Assembly (NCBI GenBank): GCA_026936325.1
Contig: JAPTHN010000038.1
Span: 3,280,452-3,344,451, forward strand
Length of the DNA: 64,000 bases
Source of the DNA: Platynereis dumerilii
Taxonomy: Eukaryota; Annelida; Polychaeta; Phyllodocida; Nereididae
Direction of reading: 5' to 3'
This document shows, in pieces, positions 11,097-21,009 of the stretch. Every line of letters starts with the position of its first letter. Positions within the stretch are counted from its first letter, which is position 1. Made by a program: the position numbers and the translations under genes. The notes under the pieces were generated by a model, which did no database searches, was not told the DNA's origin, and saw nothing but the letters and a program-made list of their open reading frames with translations.

Positions 11097-11780
11097 TATG
11101 TTTGTATAGATGTTTTTTATACATACCAGACAATTCAGGGCTCTCCTGAAGTATAAAAGGAACTTACATATGCTTTAATTTTTTTCTGGAATAAACATAA
11201 TTCAACATTACTTGCTATTATGCAATGTGTAAAGTATATATATATATTCTGCATCAAAATTTGTAAGCCAATCAACTGCTGCGAAATCAATCACGTGCCA
11301 CGCCAATAAATAACGATATTGGCGTGTGGAAAGTGTTATTGGTGCCTGAAGGCTATATTGGCGTCCTCAGTGCACATGCACTTGAGTTAATGCAGTGTTG
11401 TGCCAAATAAAATCTCGATTGTCATTGAAGGATACACAATAACTCCTCAAGGTGCTAATTGCGATCAAGGATAATTGACCAATTCCAATTGAAGTGCAAA
11501 CTATTTGTAGTTTACAGAAAACAATCCAATTGAACAAGCAGCATTTAAAGCATAGTGACCTGATTGCTATACGCTGAGTACAAACTTCCTGCTGTATAGA
11601 TTTTCAAAATGCAATTAATCTTTAAATATGTTGAAAGATAAATCTTAAAAATAATCTTATCATTAAAATACTATTTCAAAGTTTAAACCATTAAATTTAA
11701 AATGTTTCTTACAACAAGGTATAAAAGACTCAAAGTGAATGACAGATAGATAAACATATATAGATAATAACTAAATAAAA
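11097..11780. other. Intergenic, nothing recognised
   Basis: AT-rich sequence with a short TA run near 11241. No gene, RNA or repeat boundary is seen. Confidence 0.4.
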
Positions 11781-11850
11781 GATAGATAGCTGGATAGATA
11801 GCTGGATAGATAGCTAGATAGATAGCTAGATAGATAGCTAGATAGATAGC

Positions 11851-11922
<72 letters not shown>

Positions 11923-11944
11923 AAGATAGATAGATAGATAGAGA
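11781..11944. repeat. GATA microsatellite with GATAGCTG/GATAGCTA variants
   Basis: Nearly uninterrupted GATA tetranucleotides. The left part has the higher-order variants GATAGCTGGATA and GATAGCTAGATA, which resemble the GATAGCTAGATA pattern inside the Harbinger minisatellite at 36.5 kb. Open frames spelling YLSIYLSI across it are artefacts of the repeat. Confidence 0.95.
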
Positions 11945-12037
11945 ATCTAAAATTGAAACAGGCGACTCTTTTATTTAAAAGCATGTGTAAGTCTGGAAAT
12001 TTTGGTGCAGAATATAACAAATAGTAGATGTCGAGTC

Positions 12038-12136
12038 GACCAATATTGAATTTATTGGCCTCAGCAGGTAATATTGGTCTCGGCCTCCGGCCTCGACCAA
12101 TATTACTGCTTCGGCCAATAAAACTCAATATTGGTC
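12038..12136. repeat. Foldback palindrome, AATATTGG type
   Basis: A 99-bp near-perfect palindrome: GACCAATATTGAATTTATTG at the left end is mirrored by CAATAAAACTCAATATTGGTC at the right. The centre is CTCGGCCTCCGGCCTCG. AATATTGG or CCAATATT recurs four times. Such hairpins are common short non-autonomous elements, and there is no coding capacity. Confidence 0.75.
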
Positions 12137-12410
12137 TCCTCACCATCCACTATCTATATAATATATACACGTATAATGTATATATATACAGTGTATGCTA
12201 GACATTGCTAGTATAAAATAATATGAAAGCTTGAAATTTTGGATAAATCTGCTAATGTAATAGCTTTTAAAAAAGTTGGATGATACCACCAACTTTACAG
12301 AAAAAAAAATTACGCCTCGAAATTTTTAATCTTGAGTCAGCTTGAGACAGAAAATTAAACTTTCTCGCTATTATACAATGTTTCAAAAAGTTCAGAAAGA
12401 ACTCAGTAAT

Positions 12411-12744
12411 AGATAGATAGATGGATATGGTAAGGGCAGCCATCTAAGCCAAGTTCTGGGCGCTCACGAGGGTTCAGGGTTGATTGGTGAGATGGGAATG
12501 AGAGAAAGAGTCCTCAGCATGTCACACAATTACGCCATGTGTAGTGACGAATCTTTTACTTAAACAGCACGGACACTGATACATGGCGCCGCAAACTTAA
12601 CGTCACATCCGAATGACATCCAGCTAAGATTTTTCTCATAAATGTCCATTGAAAATGTCTGGGTTCCTCAACCAGGAGTCGAACGCATAGGTAAAGACCT
12701 TCGGTGGGGCAGGTGGGCATCTTAACCACTCAGCCACCCAGCTG
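12411..12744 (-). mobile_element. tRNA-headed SINE (family B)
   Basis: Read on the minus strand it starts with AGCTGGGTGGCTGAGTGGTT (A-box) and reaches GCGTTCGACTCCT (B-box). A shared body follows with TTAGCTGGATGTCATTCGGA and TGACGTTAA. It ends CCTTACCATATCC followed by ATCT repeats. The same body and tail occur at 56192-57080 and in reverse at 55850-56125. An RNA polymerase III promoter is inferred from the boxes. It is not a functional tRNA, because the acceptor stem pairing is not maintained. Confidence 0.78.
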
Positions 12745-12900
12745 CAGAAGGAAATAGTAAAGAAGGAAGGGTAGTTGGGGTGAGTAAAGGCACCAGGTGT
12801 TGGCGAAAAAATGATGAATACTCCCAGTATATGATGCCATGGCAGTTGGCTTCAGCATTGTCCCAAGCAGCTTGGAAATATATGAATAAATAAATCCTTA

Positions 12901-14151
12901 GGGAACGAGGGGCAAAACGGACCGGCGGGGCAAAACGGTTTTTTGCGTTTTCTTGGAACATTTTGGCCTGCCTTCTAATTTTTTGGTTGGAAAATAAAAT
13001 AGGACACATTACCAACTTTTCCTGAAAGTTTCATGGATGAATATTTTACAGGCGTACAGCTATGTGAATTTGAAGTCTTTGATCGATTTTCTTAAAAAAA
13101 TCATAAAATTTTTGCAAATGTTGTAGTACCTCCAATGACGTTCCCAGCAGAATAATTTATAGTCAGTGTTATAAGATGACTACTAAGCTTGCTTATTAAG
13201 CAAAAAAATGTAGTCTGGTGCTTAGTCATGTGTAAGTAGGTCATTATTAATATACCCTGCATTGTTGGGGCAAAGTGGTGTCCTCCTGCAGGGGCAAAAT
13301 GGGAAGCACAAAAAAGCAATCCCAGCCTAGAAGAGGTTGATGCTTGCTATTGGGTCAATTCAACCATGACATCTGAGACAATCGATACATTTTCTGGCTA
13401 TATAACAGGCAAAAATTTGAAAAATCATAGAGATTTGTGGAGCTAGTCCATGCCATCAATAATTCCTTGAGGATTTAGGCTTAGTGGTAAAACCCTGTAT
13501 TTTTGAAACTGAAATAAATGTAACTACCTTTCAAAAAGCATAGTCAAATCCAATACCAGTTTAAATTGTTAAATCATGAAGAAAACTTGGAAATCTGAGT
13601 TATGTGAATATTCATAAAAATGTCGCATTTTCATAAAATTTCACATAATTTTGCTTCTTTTGTAACCTAATGTTTAATGTTAAATACCTTGTCAAATAAT
13701 TACATAGAATGCATAATTTCTAGCATCACTCCTCAGCCATGTATTGAGATGTTGATTTCATTGTTTATTGCTATGTTTACTCTCAGTATTCTGCAATATT
13801 CTTACATTGCGATCAGGGAAATTAATGCATTTCTGCTTGTTAACATGCCTTTTGGTTAGACTGTTATCAAAACAGCTGATTTATTGCAAAACTTTTGTGT
13901 CTTTATTTCCTCCCATCTTGCCCCACATGAAATTCCATTTTGCCCCAAGCATGGGACAAAAGGGATAAAGTTGCATTTTTGAAAATAAGGAAAAATTTGA
14001 ATTGAAACCGTTAAAAAAACACTTTTCTGTTTTTGAGCAAGTGGTATTGGTACTTCTTCATGGATCAGACCTTATTTTGCATTTGCATGATACACCACCT
14101 TGGTACAGCAGGCCTTCGAAGTTAGGCGGCCCGTTTTGCCCCTCATTCCCC
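12901..14151. mobile_element. Non-autonomous element with GGGGCAAAAYGG termini repeated internally
   Basis: The left end GGGAACGAGGGGCAAAACGG and the inverse of the right end GGGGAATGAGGGGCAAAACG match over about 24 bp, between TA dinucleotides (12899-12900 and 14152-14153). Related GGGGCAAARTGG or inverse TTTTGCCCC motifs recur inside, near 12925, 13266, 13293, 13917 and 13938. There is no transposase frame. A TA target suggests a Tc1/mariner-like or other TA-specific transposase, but the superfamily is uncertain. Confidence 0.7.
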
Positions 14152-14323
14152 TACCTGTAATATTCGCCAAAATTACTGAATTTGCTGATTGATTTCATGG
14201 TTAAATAAAACTTGAATGTCAGTCTTTGTCTTCGTTGTCGGACTAAGATAGGTATGTACCAAGTGCTGGCTCAATTTAAGATTATAACCTTATTGTGCTA
14301 TTTTTCAGTCAATAAATAAAAGA

Positions 14324-14570
14324 TGGCCCACTTCTCCCACCCCTGTGGCCCACTTCTCCCTACCATAGGGAGAACTGAGCCACTTGGTCATAAAAATTAA
14401 CTACCCAATTTCATGAAAAGATATCAAGGACTGACAATAATACATATACCAGATATAAGTTTTAACATACCAAAGCTCTATTCTAAAATGAAATATAGAC
14501 ACTGAACTTAAAAACTGTTATCATAAAAAGGTGAAATGCAAAAAGTGTCCCATTCTCCCTACATTCCCCT
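14324..14570. mobile_element. Related or partial element with TAGGGGAATGTAGGGAGAA end
   Basis: The right end reads inward TAGGGGAATGTAGGGAGAAT and then GGGACAC. The left portion carries GTGGCCCACTTCTCCCTACC, an inverted variant, and CATAGGGAGAACTGAGCCAC. The design, a TA-GGGGAAT terminus with a repeated internal motif, parallels 12901-14151 directly to its left. A clear left terminus is missing. Confidence 0.5.
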
Positions 14571-14574
14571 ATTA

Positions 14575-15270
14575 TAGGCTTACGTTCAATTTAATGAGTT
14601 ATTAATGATTGTTAGCCGTTTGCTGGGTTGTTTGGTACTCAGGTCAGTGAGGGAAAACCCTAATTGAGGAGCATGCTTAACCATCACAGATGTGGGTCAC
14701 TTGGTCAGAGAAAAAACCCCTACAATTTTAATCAGTTACAGTTTGCCATCCTGTGAAATCAGCATTTTTTTTCAATTGTGTTATATGTTAGAAATGTAAA
14801 TAAACTCTGTGCTTCATTATGGACTATGTTGTTGCAAATCGAAGAGATCAGCAGGTGAGTTGAAAGAACTTCAAAGGTTCCAAATGGAAAGTAAAATGTA
14901 TCTACCACCCTGTTTGGGTTATTTTGTGGACTGCATGGAATGAAGGTTGGAGATTTTTTTCCAATCGAGATATTTTGTAAGATCATTTAAATCAATATTA
15001 AAACCCTGTATGTCGACATCAAGGTTGTTTATTTGTCGCTTAACTGAATTTTTCCTGTGCGAGCCAACACACTTCAGGTGAGCCTATTCCCTGTTTTCCA
15101 AAATAAAGCTTTACATATCTACAAACAGTTCAAATTAAAAAATCATATGGTTATGACATTTGAACAGAAGAAGGCAATTTTTTTTATGTCGTTACGACAT
15201 ATCTGGATCTCCCGCAGACCTGGTGATATTCCATCTTGCAAAAGTGAAATTCCTTGTTTTGGATATATTT
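14575..15270. other. Upstream region of the glycosyltransferase gene
   Basis: No repeat or frame is recognised. A 5' non-coding exon is expected somewhere upstream, because the coding exon follows a good splice acceptor at 15271-15274, but I cannot place it or the promoter. Confidence 0.35.
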
Positions 15271-15284
15271 CCAGGAGGAAGAGG

Positions 15285-18200
15285 ATGATGCCATCTAGAA
15301 CCCAGCTGATGCTTGGGACTATTATCATACTCCTGCTCTTCCAACTTCAAATCAACCTTCTTCCTAAATCTTGTTGCCCTACTTGGATGGCTGACAGTTC
15401 ACGAATGGGTGCCCAAAATTCTTCCGGAGAGTTTAAGACATTCCGAAGTGCTGCGACGGAAACATTCCACTTGACATGTATCACCAAAAATGCTGACAAA
15501 CCCCAGTGGTTTGGGGGCTTCGGAGAATGGTTGACTTCGAACAAGACATTTCTCCTTCCAGGCAGGCACTGTGACCCAGTTCAGAAGACCATTGACGTAT
15601 ATACAGATTACATTCCACTTGTATCCAAAGATATAAGGTTCAAGTTGACTTACTATCCCTTGGATAAACTGCCATCGGATTATACAGTCATCGATCACCA
15701 GACAGCATATTTTCTGGGAAATAGATATGATTTTGAGCCAGAAAACTTCTTCCACTTCACAAAACAGATTTATTTCCCATTATACTGGCTCATGAAAAAT
15801 ACCAATCAGCTCCATGACAATGCCCATAATGTTGTTTTTTACCCAGGTATTTACTCCGTATGTCCATGGCCTTGGAAGTACATAGATCGACCGATTCCAA
15901 AGTATCAAAACTATTTTCACGATTTGCTCCACATTGACAATAAACACGAGCTCAGTCTCTACAATGATCGCCCCCAGCCACACAAAATTTGCTACAAAAA
16001 CGCAGTGTTTTCAACAGAGATATTTCTTGATAAGGCAGCAGAAGCTCTGGATTACCTTAAAGACAGTCTTGGTGTCACTGATGATGGCTGTAAGGGAAAC
16101 GTCATGGTGATAATCAACAGATCCAACTACAGAAGAATACTCAATGTGGACGAACTGGTGAAAGTGGGTACGAAACTGGGATACGATACGAGGGAAGTCT
16201 TTTTGGAGAAGTTGTCCTTGAAGGAACAAGCGCAACTTCTTCACTGTACTCGGATACTCGTGGGTGTGACGGGAGCCGGCCTCCAGTGGGCCTTTACGAT
16301 GAAGAACCATTCCGGAGTGATTGAAATTGCATGGCCTCACCAGGAATGGCCCTTTTTCTTCTCAACTGAGTGTAAGAGGTTTCAATTCACACTTGGCTTA
16401 CAAAACATAACAACGTTCAAATAAGCAAATAAATACCATTTAGAGTAATGAAACCTCACTCAGAAAAATGTAATTAATAATGAGCACGCAGTCTGGTGAC
16501 CAGTCTTGTTTGAGCTCATTGTCCAATTGAATATTTTAGAAGACCAATTTTGGCCTGATTTCACCAACAGGATAAAGCTAGGTCAAGGTCTAATCCTTGT
16601 ACTAAGTAGTTCCAAAATTAAAATTAGGATAAATTTCCATGATAAAATAGCAGCACTGCCTGGTAAGAAAATACTTTTAAAAAAACCAAGTAACGTCAAA
16701 CCTGGTCTCAGCTTTGTTGACTTTAAAGCTGAATCCCACAGAATACAGCTGCTCCACCTATTGTACTCCACGTAACTAAACGGTTCAACAAAAATACCCA
16801 GCTGGTGGCTCCCCCGCTTGGTCAAATTGTTCATATGCATTGGAAAAAGCCGAAAATTTTTGAAAACAGGGGTAGGCTCACTGGAAGGCTGCTGGCTCAG
16901 CCTGGAACAACTATAAATACACACATTTTGGGTCTATATACAGGCCTATAATCCAATCCAACTTTCATAAAAATCGGAGAAGGAATCTTTGAGATATTCA
17001 AGTTTATTTAAAGGGGACTTATTTTTGTTGAACTGTTTTTCATAATTTTCTCATATTGTACACCACGTAACTCTCAAAATACATTGGTTACCCCCCTTCA
17101 AAGACTTGTTTTTCAATAAAGTGTATTTTCAGCTATATTCCTTTAATTTTTCATAAATATCTCATGGATATTGTTCGAGTGACGCTGCATTTCGTTATAA
17201 ATCCCACACGTTCTTAGTATTTTACTGTATGTTTTAATGTAATGACATAAGATTTTGAAACGATCATAGTTCGGAAATTATGTTGGATAGCCCGCCTATC
17301 TTTTTTTTACATTGGAAAGCTTTCTTTTTTATGATCTTTTTGGCAAAGTTTCATGAATATCTCATGGATTTTAATGTGGGATTCAACTTTAAAAATGACA
17401 AGGCTACAATGACCTCTATCCTCATATTTTGACCTTTATTTTTTATGATCCTGGACTTGGTATGCAATTACTTTGTCCTTCAAAATGATATGAGAGGTAA
17501 AGGTCTGTGAATTTGATATTTCGACTGGAGAATGGTCTCATGGTAACATTACCACAGGAAAGCATCAAAATTATTGCCGACAACTTGCATCCAAATTGTC
17601 ACCGTGTCGAGTGGCAGGATTTTTAGGCCTACATCCTAAAATATTTGTTTATATTAATAGAGCGGTAAGCGAGAGTAAATTGCAATAGTTTAGCGATCCT
17701 TCCCACACTAGTCATGTAAGTAATAAAAAAGGAATGGTAGTTAAAGTTGAATCCCACACTTGGCAAGAAATCTAAAATCCATTCAACAGTGTTGTCAACA
17801 TGTAAACTGAAGGACAAAAGTAAGTTATCACTTTTCAATTTGAAATAATTTAAAGAAAAGAATTCTCCAAACTTATTTATTGCTTGTTCTATGTTTTAGA
17901 CATTAACAATGACCAATTAGTCATGTTTACATATTGTTTTCAGGGTCATTGCCTCTGCACGGTACAGGTCATGAAATGCAGTAATTAGTTTAATCCTTAA
18001 GATCAGTTGCCCTTAACTGCACAAAAAGCACTCGGAAAAGTTCCTTAATCTTTCCTAGCTTGGGATACGCCAACAGACTGCAATTGGGTACACTCCCTGT
18101 TGAGCAATGAGGCCCGTAGTTGGGGTGTTGGCGGCTGGCATGTCCTAATAAGAGGTTGCACGTCAGAGGGGCTGCTCCCAGCCAGCAATTAGCAAGCTTG

Positions 18201-19045
18201 TGACCAAGTTTGGTCTAACAGGCTGAATGAAAGACCTTCCAAAGCCAGGCAGACCTGAAGTCATGACCCATGATCAAAACGGGCACAATATCCATCTGAA
18301 TCTGGGTGACCGTTTCAAGACCGCCACATCCACAACTGCTGAAATTCCAGGCACTCACAACCCAAGAGTGAGTGCCAAAACAGTTTTGAGATGGCTCTCT
18401 AGGCACTGTAAGCAGGCCTGGCTGCCAGACATCCATGCAAAAGGCCTGTTTTGACAGATCTGTGAACTCTGATTTCCGACCTCCCTATGTTTATTCATTA
18501 TTGCAAAGAAGTGAATCACCCCAGATATTGTTTGATCTTATTTGTTTAAAAAATACAGAATTACAAACTGTTTTCATGTGCCATGAAGGAATTTTTACTC
18601 CTGGACTTCATACCACAGTCTCCAAAAGAGGCGATAACTTACTTTTGTCCTTCAGTTTATCAGGCAGTGCTTACCACTCTCTCCTGCTTTGGCAGATTAC
18701 ATATTATTGAATTTGCTTTGCTATAAAATTTACTTTTCCATTTTAGGGAACTACAGTGGGGAAAAGGATGTCATTCGACCTTTGAAATTTGTACCACTGG
18801 GTGACGCGACCTGTTATTTGAACCCTGCGGCTGTCAACACTTACTTCAGAGAAACATTCTACTTAGATGCAAATCTCACCCTCCAAGACTCCATGGAAAT
18901 ACTGCAGAATCCAAAAAATTATGACTTTAGAAGAAACGTCGTAACCAGCGTTGGCAAACTGTGCGATGTTAAAGTTGACACTAAAGCTTTTGAAATGGCT
19001 GTTGTTGAGGCAGGCAGCGATTTCAATTTTGGATCTCAAAAATAA
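15285..19045 (+). CDS. Glycosyltransferase family 61-like type II membrane protein (two coding exons)
   Basis: Exon 1 is 15285-16371 and exon 2 is 18747-19045, giving 461 residues. ATG 15285 is chosen because it lies 10 bases after a splice acceptor (TATTTCCAG ends at 15274) and opens a signal-anchor: residues 8-27 are GTIIILLLFQLQINLL-like, hydrophobic. The donor TGTAAGA at 16372 and the acceptor TTTTCCATTTTAG ending at 18746 join in phase (Glu-Trp-Asn-Tyr-Ser). The luminal part has a GT61-like block around residues 147-170 (NFFHFTKQIYFPLYWL) and, near residue 326, ILVGVTGAGLQWAF, matching the family HGAGL motif but with Thr for His. Potential N-glycosylation sites (NSS, NKT, NHS, NYS, NLT) fit a Golgi or ER enzyme. 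Family members (EOGT, POMGNT2, plant xylosyltransferases) transfer sugars from nucleotide donors; the donor and acceptor here cannot be told. Without splicing the frame ends at 16424. Loss of the motif His makes activity uncertain. Confidence 0.8.
16550..16735. repeat. MITE-like dispersed repeat with GGCCTGATTTCACCAACA end
   Basis: Lies in the intron of the glycosyltransferase gene. It begins GGCCTGATTTCACCAACA and shares ATGATAAAATAGCAGCACTG and following sequence with 24230-24362, whose right end is the inverse GTTGGTGAAATCGGGCC. The two copies together imply a short inverted-ended non-autonomous element. Confidence 0.55.
16796..17038 (+). repeat. Dispersed ~250-bp repeat, copy 1
   Basis: Within the intron. 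It shares about 85 percent by eye with 40402-40653 (GTGGCTCCCCCGC, TCAAATTGTTCATAT, AACAGGGGTAGGCTCACT, TTTGAGATATTCAAGTT, GGGGACTTATTTTTGTTG). More diverged copies are at 33040-33290 (inverted) and 19268-19390 (partial). No RNA polymerase III boxes or coding frame are recognised, and its class is unknown. Confidence 0.7.
17373..17765. repeat. Inverted repeat pair GTGGGATTCAACTTTAA
   Basis: GTGGGATTCAACTTTAA at about 17374 is mirrored by TTAAAGTTGAATCCCACA at about 17743, enclosing roughly 370 bp of intron. A third related motif, AAAGCTGAATCCCACAGA, lies at about 16727. This is likely a degraded short-TIR element family. Confidence 0.5.
17803..18659. repeat. Perfect 27-bp inverted repeat bracketing intron sequence
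   Basis: TAAACTGAAGGACAAAAGTA plus AGTTATC at 17803-17829 is exactly repeated in inverse at 18633-18659. The enclosed 800 bp contains the Tc1-like fragment. The exact match over 27 bp in otherwise diverged sequence points to two copies of one dispersed repeat or to the ends of a composite insert. Confidence 0.6.
18100..18460 (+). pseudogene. Tc1-like transposase N-terminal fragment in the intron
   Basis: The translation GRPEVMTHDQNGHNI followed by GDRFKTATSTTAEIPGTHNP and RVSAKTVLRWL matches the paired-type DNA-binding region of Tc1-like transposases (GRPRVTT, LRDRFxTATSTA, ISxxTVRNRL). Neighbouring frames carry the preceding helix-turn-helix part in shifted form. No catalytic DDE region or terminal repeats are recognisable, so it is an old fragment. 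It lies on the same strand as the host gene. Confidence 0.72.
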
Positions 19046-19965
19046 ATAATAAAACAAGCCAATTTACAAGTATATTGCGAAACTGGAGGAACTTGAGGAC
19101 TAATTTTCTAAAATTTATTCCATTGTTTGTCTTCCTGAGAGACATTAGAAATCACTTTAGTTTAGATTAAGCATCTTTTGGTAAAAAAAAATTGCCAGGA
19201 CGAACTTCAGGTTTTTGTATCTAGTCGGCTACATGGGCTCAGGGTCTGCGGTCTCTGACAAAAATGAAACAATCAAAATACAAATACACAGCAATAGTGC
19301 TAATATGCAGGCCCACTAACAGTTCAACTTCCATAGAAATTAGAGAGGAGTTCTTTGAGATATTCAAGTTTTTGTAAATGACATGTTTATGCCAATCATC
19401 GAAAGAAACAAGTCAATACAAGGCTTTTTCTTAAATTTATCTAAACTGAAATAATTAAATTTTTGTAAGTGAATAAGGCAATATAAACATATCAGCAATT
19501 TATTCAAATCACAGTAATTATTCAACAACTTACAAATTTTATTTCAGCAGGAAAATTATTTGAGGGACAATTAATTTGGAAATATGCTTAAGACGTATAA
19601 TGATTGGTTTAGTCAATACATATAAATCATAGTTGTATGAACAATTAAACTCAGTATACAATTGACAATAAAATTTTGATTAATGCAATTAAAACAAACA
19701 TACGAAGTGTTATAATACACAGCTGACATTTTATGTCATTTGCAAATTAAAAAGAACAAATAAAAATGTTTGATAACGTAAGTGACAAAAAGAAAAGAAA
19801 AGTAACTGTATAGGCTATCTAATATGGAAGAACAATAGTCTTTTGTGCAAGCTTTAAGCCAGATTTGTAAAAATAATCCATGTCCAGGTTCTTGTAATAT
19901 CATTATCCTTTACCAGGCTAAACTATAATCTCATGAAGGCCTAGGGTGTATCTGATTCATTGTGG
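19046..19965. other. Spacer between two convergent genes
   Basis: It contains the 3' untranslated region of the glycosyltransferase gene (AATAAATAATAAAAC overlaps its stop) and, at 19268-19390, a partial diverged copy of the 250-bp repeat (TTTGAGATATTCAAGTTTT). The rest is AT-rich without recognised features. The dispanin-like gene reads toward it from the right. Confidence 0.5.
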
Positions 19966-20379
19966 TCAATTGAGGGTTTTGAGTTCACAGAACATGTCCC
20001 ATTGGTAAGTAGCACAGATTGATTTTTGGAAGACGAAAAGAATGACAAGAAAAGCCGCTATGATGGCGAGCGAAAAGAAAATGCCGAAAACGGTGCAGCC
20101 CCAGGCCCACCGCCGCTTGTAGTAGGAGCGCTCATAGTCTGCCGTCTTGTGATCCACGTAAGACCACACGGAACAGAGCAATCCGACGACTCCGCACCAA
20201 CTGAAGCAGCAGAACGTGGTCATAACGGAACACACTGTGCTGCACCAAGACCACCGGGGTCGACTGTGGCTGTACGGGAGGCTGTTCATTGCAATCGCTA
20301 CATCCGAATGTGTGTACTTCTCCCCACTGCCGGCGTACGCAGGATTCTGGTGCGTATAAGTGTCCTGGTAGTACGACAT
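19966..20379 (-). CDS. CD225/dispanin-like two-pass membrane protein, last exon
   Basis: The frame encodes 137 residues. A Tyr- and Pro-containing hydrophilic N-terminus (YYQDTYTHQNPAYAG) is followed by PRWSW, a Cys-rich first membrane segment (VMTTFCCFSWCGVVGLLCSV, about residues 52-71), a polar loop with SYVDHKTADYERSYYKRR, and a second membrane segment (WGCTVFGIFFSLAIIAAFLV and following). The Cys-rich segment, basic loop and second helix are the layout of CD225/dispanin proteins (IFITM, PRRT and SYNDIG relatives), which sit in plasma or endosomal membranes and affect vesicle traffic or fusion. Assignment is by pattern only. The ATG directly follows a splice acceptor (TTTAATTTTCAG), so it may be the true start after a 5' UTR intron or an internal Met with more coding sequence upstream. 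The stop is TGA. Confidence 0.6.
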   Translation of the reverse strand: MSYYQDTYTHQNPAYAGSGEKYTHSDVAIAMNSLPYSHSRPRWSWCSTVCSVMTTFCCFSWCGVVGLLCSVWSYVDHKTADYERSYYKRRWAWGCTVFGIFFSLAIIAAFLVILFVFQKSICATYQWDMFCELKTLN

Positions 20380-20699
20380 CTGAAAATTAAATTAATGTCA
20401 TTATTAAAGGCATGATTTGACTGTTGACAGCAAATTATTCCACTGAACAGCAATTGTATTGTTCATGGAGAAGGACAGGACCGTTTCACCATGAAAATTG
20501 CGAGTAATGATAGTCATGTCGTTGTGGTGTCATGATCAAATTAAAGCTAGTATGTCCCCAGATTACCTCCCAAATTTACTTAACTGTCATTCTAAGCCCA
20601 ATGTATGGAGATAAATTCCTTTAAAGATAAACAAATACTTTTTAAGGCCAGGGAAAAACTGTGGTTTGGCATAGGCCTACTACTGCCCAATACACAAGT

Positions 20700-20960
20700 G
20701 GGACGCCTGTTCCCCAGTGGCCTAATGATAAAGACTTCTTGCCAACTGTCTTTGAGGGCGTGGGTTCAAATCTCACCCCAGAACTAACTTTAGTCTGAGC
20801 CCATGAGACATTAAATGAATGGCGGCTTTGTATCCAGTATTCTATGCTTGGGCAACTGAAAGACCCTGGGCATCCCTGAATTAATAGGGTATGTTCAAGA
20901 CTCCCAGTCTTCTCATCTCATCATCACATTGCGGTCACCAAAAAAAACCAGAACCGCAAG
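20700..20960 (+). mobile_element. tRNA-headed SINE related to family B
   Basis: It starts with an A-box-like AGTGGCCTAATGATAAAG and a B-box GGGTTCAAATCTCACC. The body has GAGACATTAAATGAATGGCG and CTTCTCATCTCATCATCAC, weakly matching the family B body (TGACATTAAATTGGC, CTCCCATCTCATCAATC). It lacks the ATCT tail and instead ends in an A-rich stretch near 20941-20950. Confidence 0.6.
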
Positions 20961-21009
20961 CAGTTTCAATGCTCGTCTGTTAATGTGAAATCTATCAATG
21001 TGCGCCTGA

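Noticed and set aside
18435-18710. Extra exon in the glycosyltransferase intron
   Set aside because: The frame overlaps repeat sequence (the 27-bp inverted repeat) and the Tc1 fragment; the exon 1 to 18747 junction already fits in phase.
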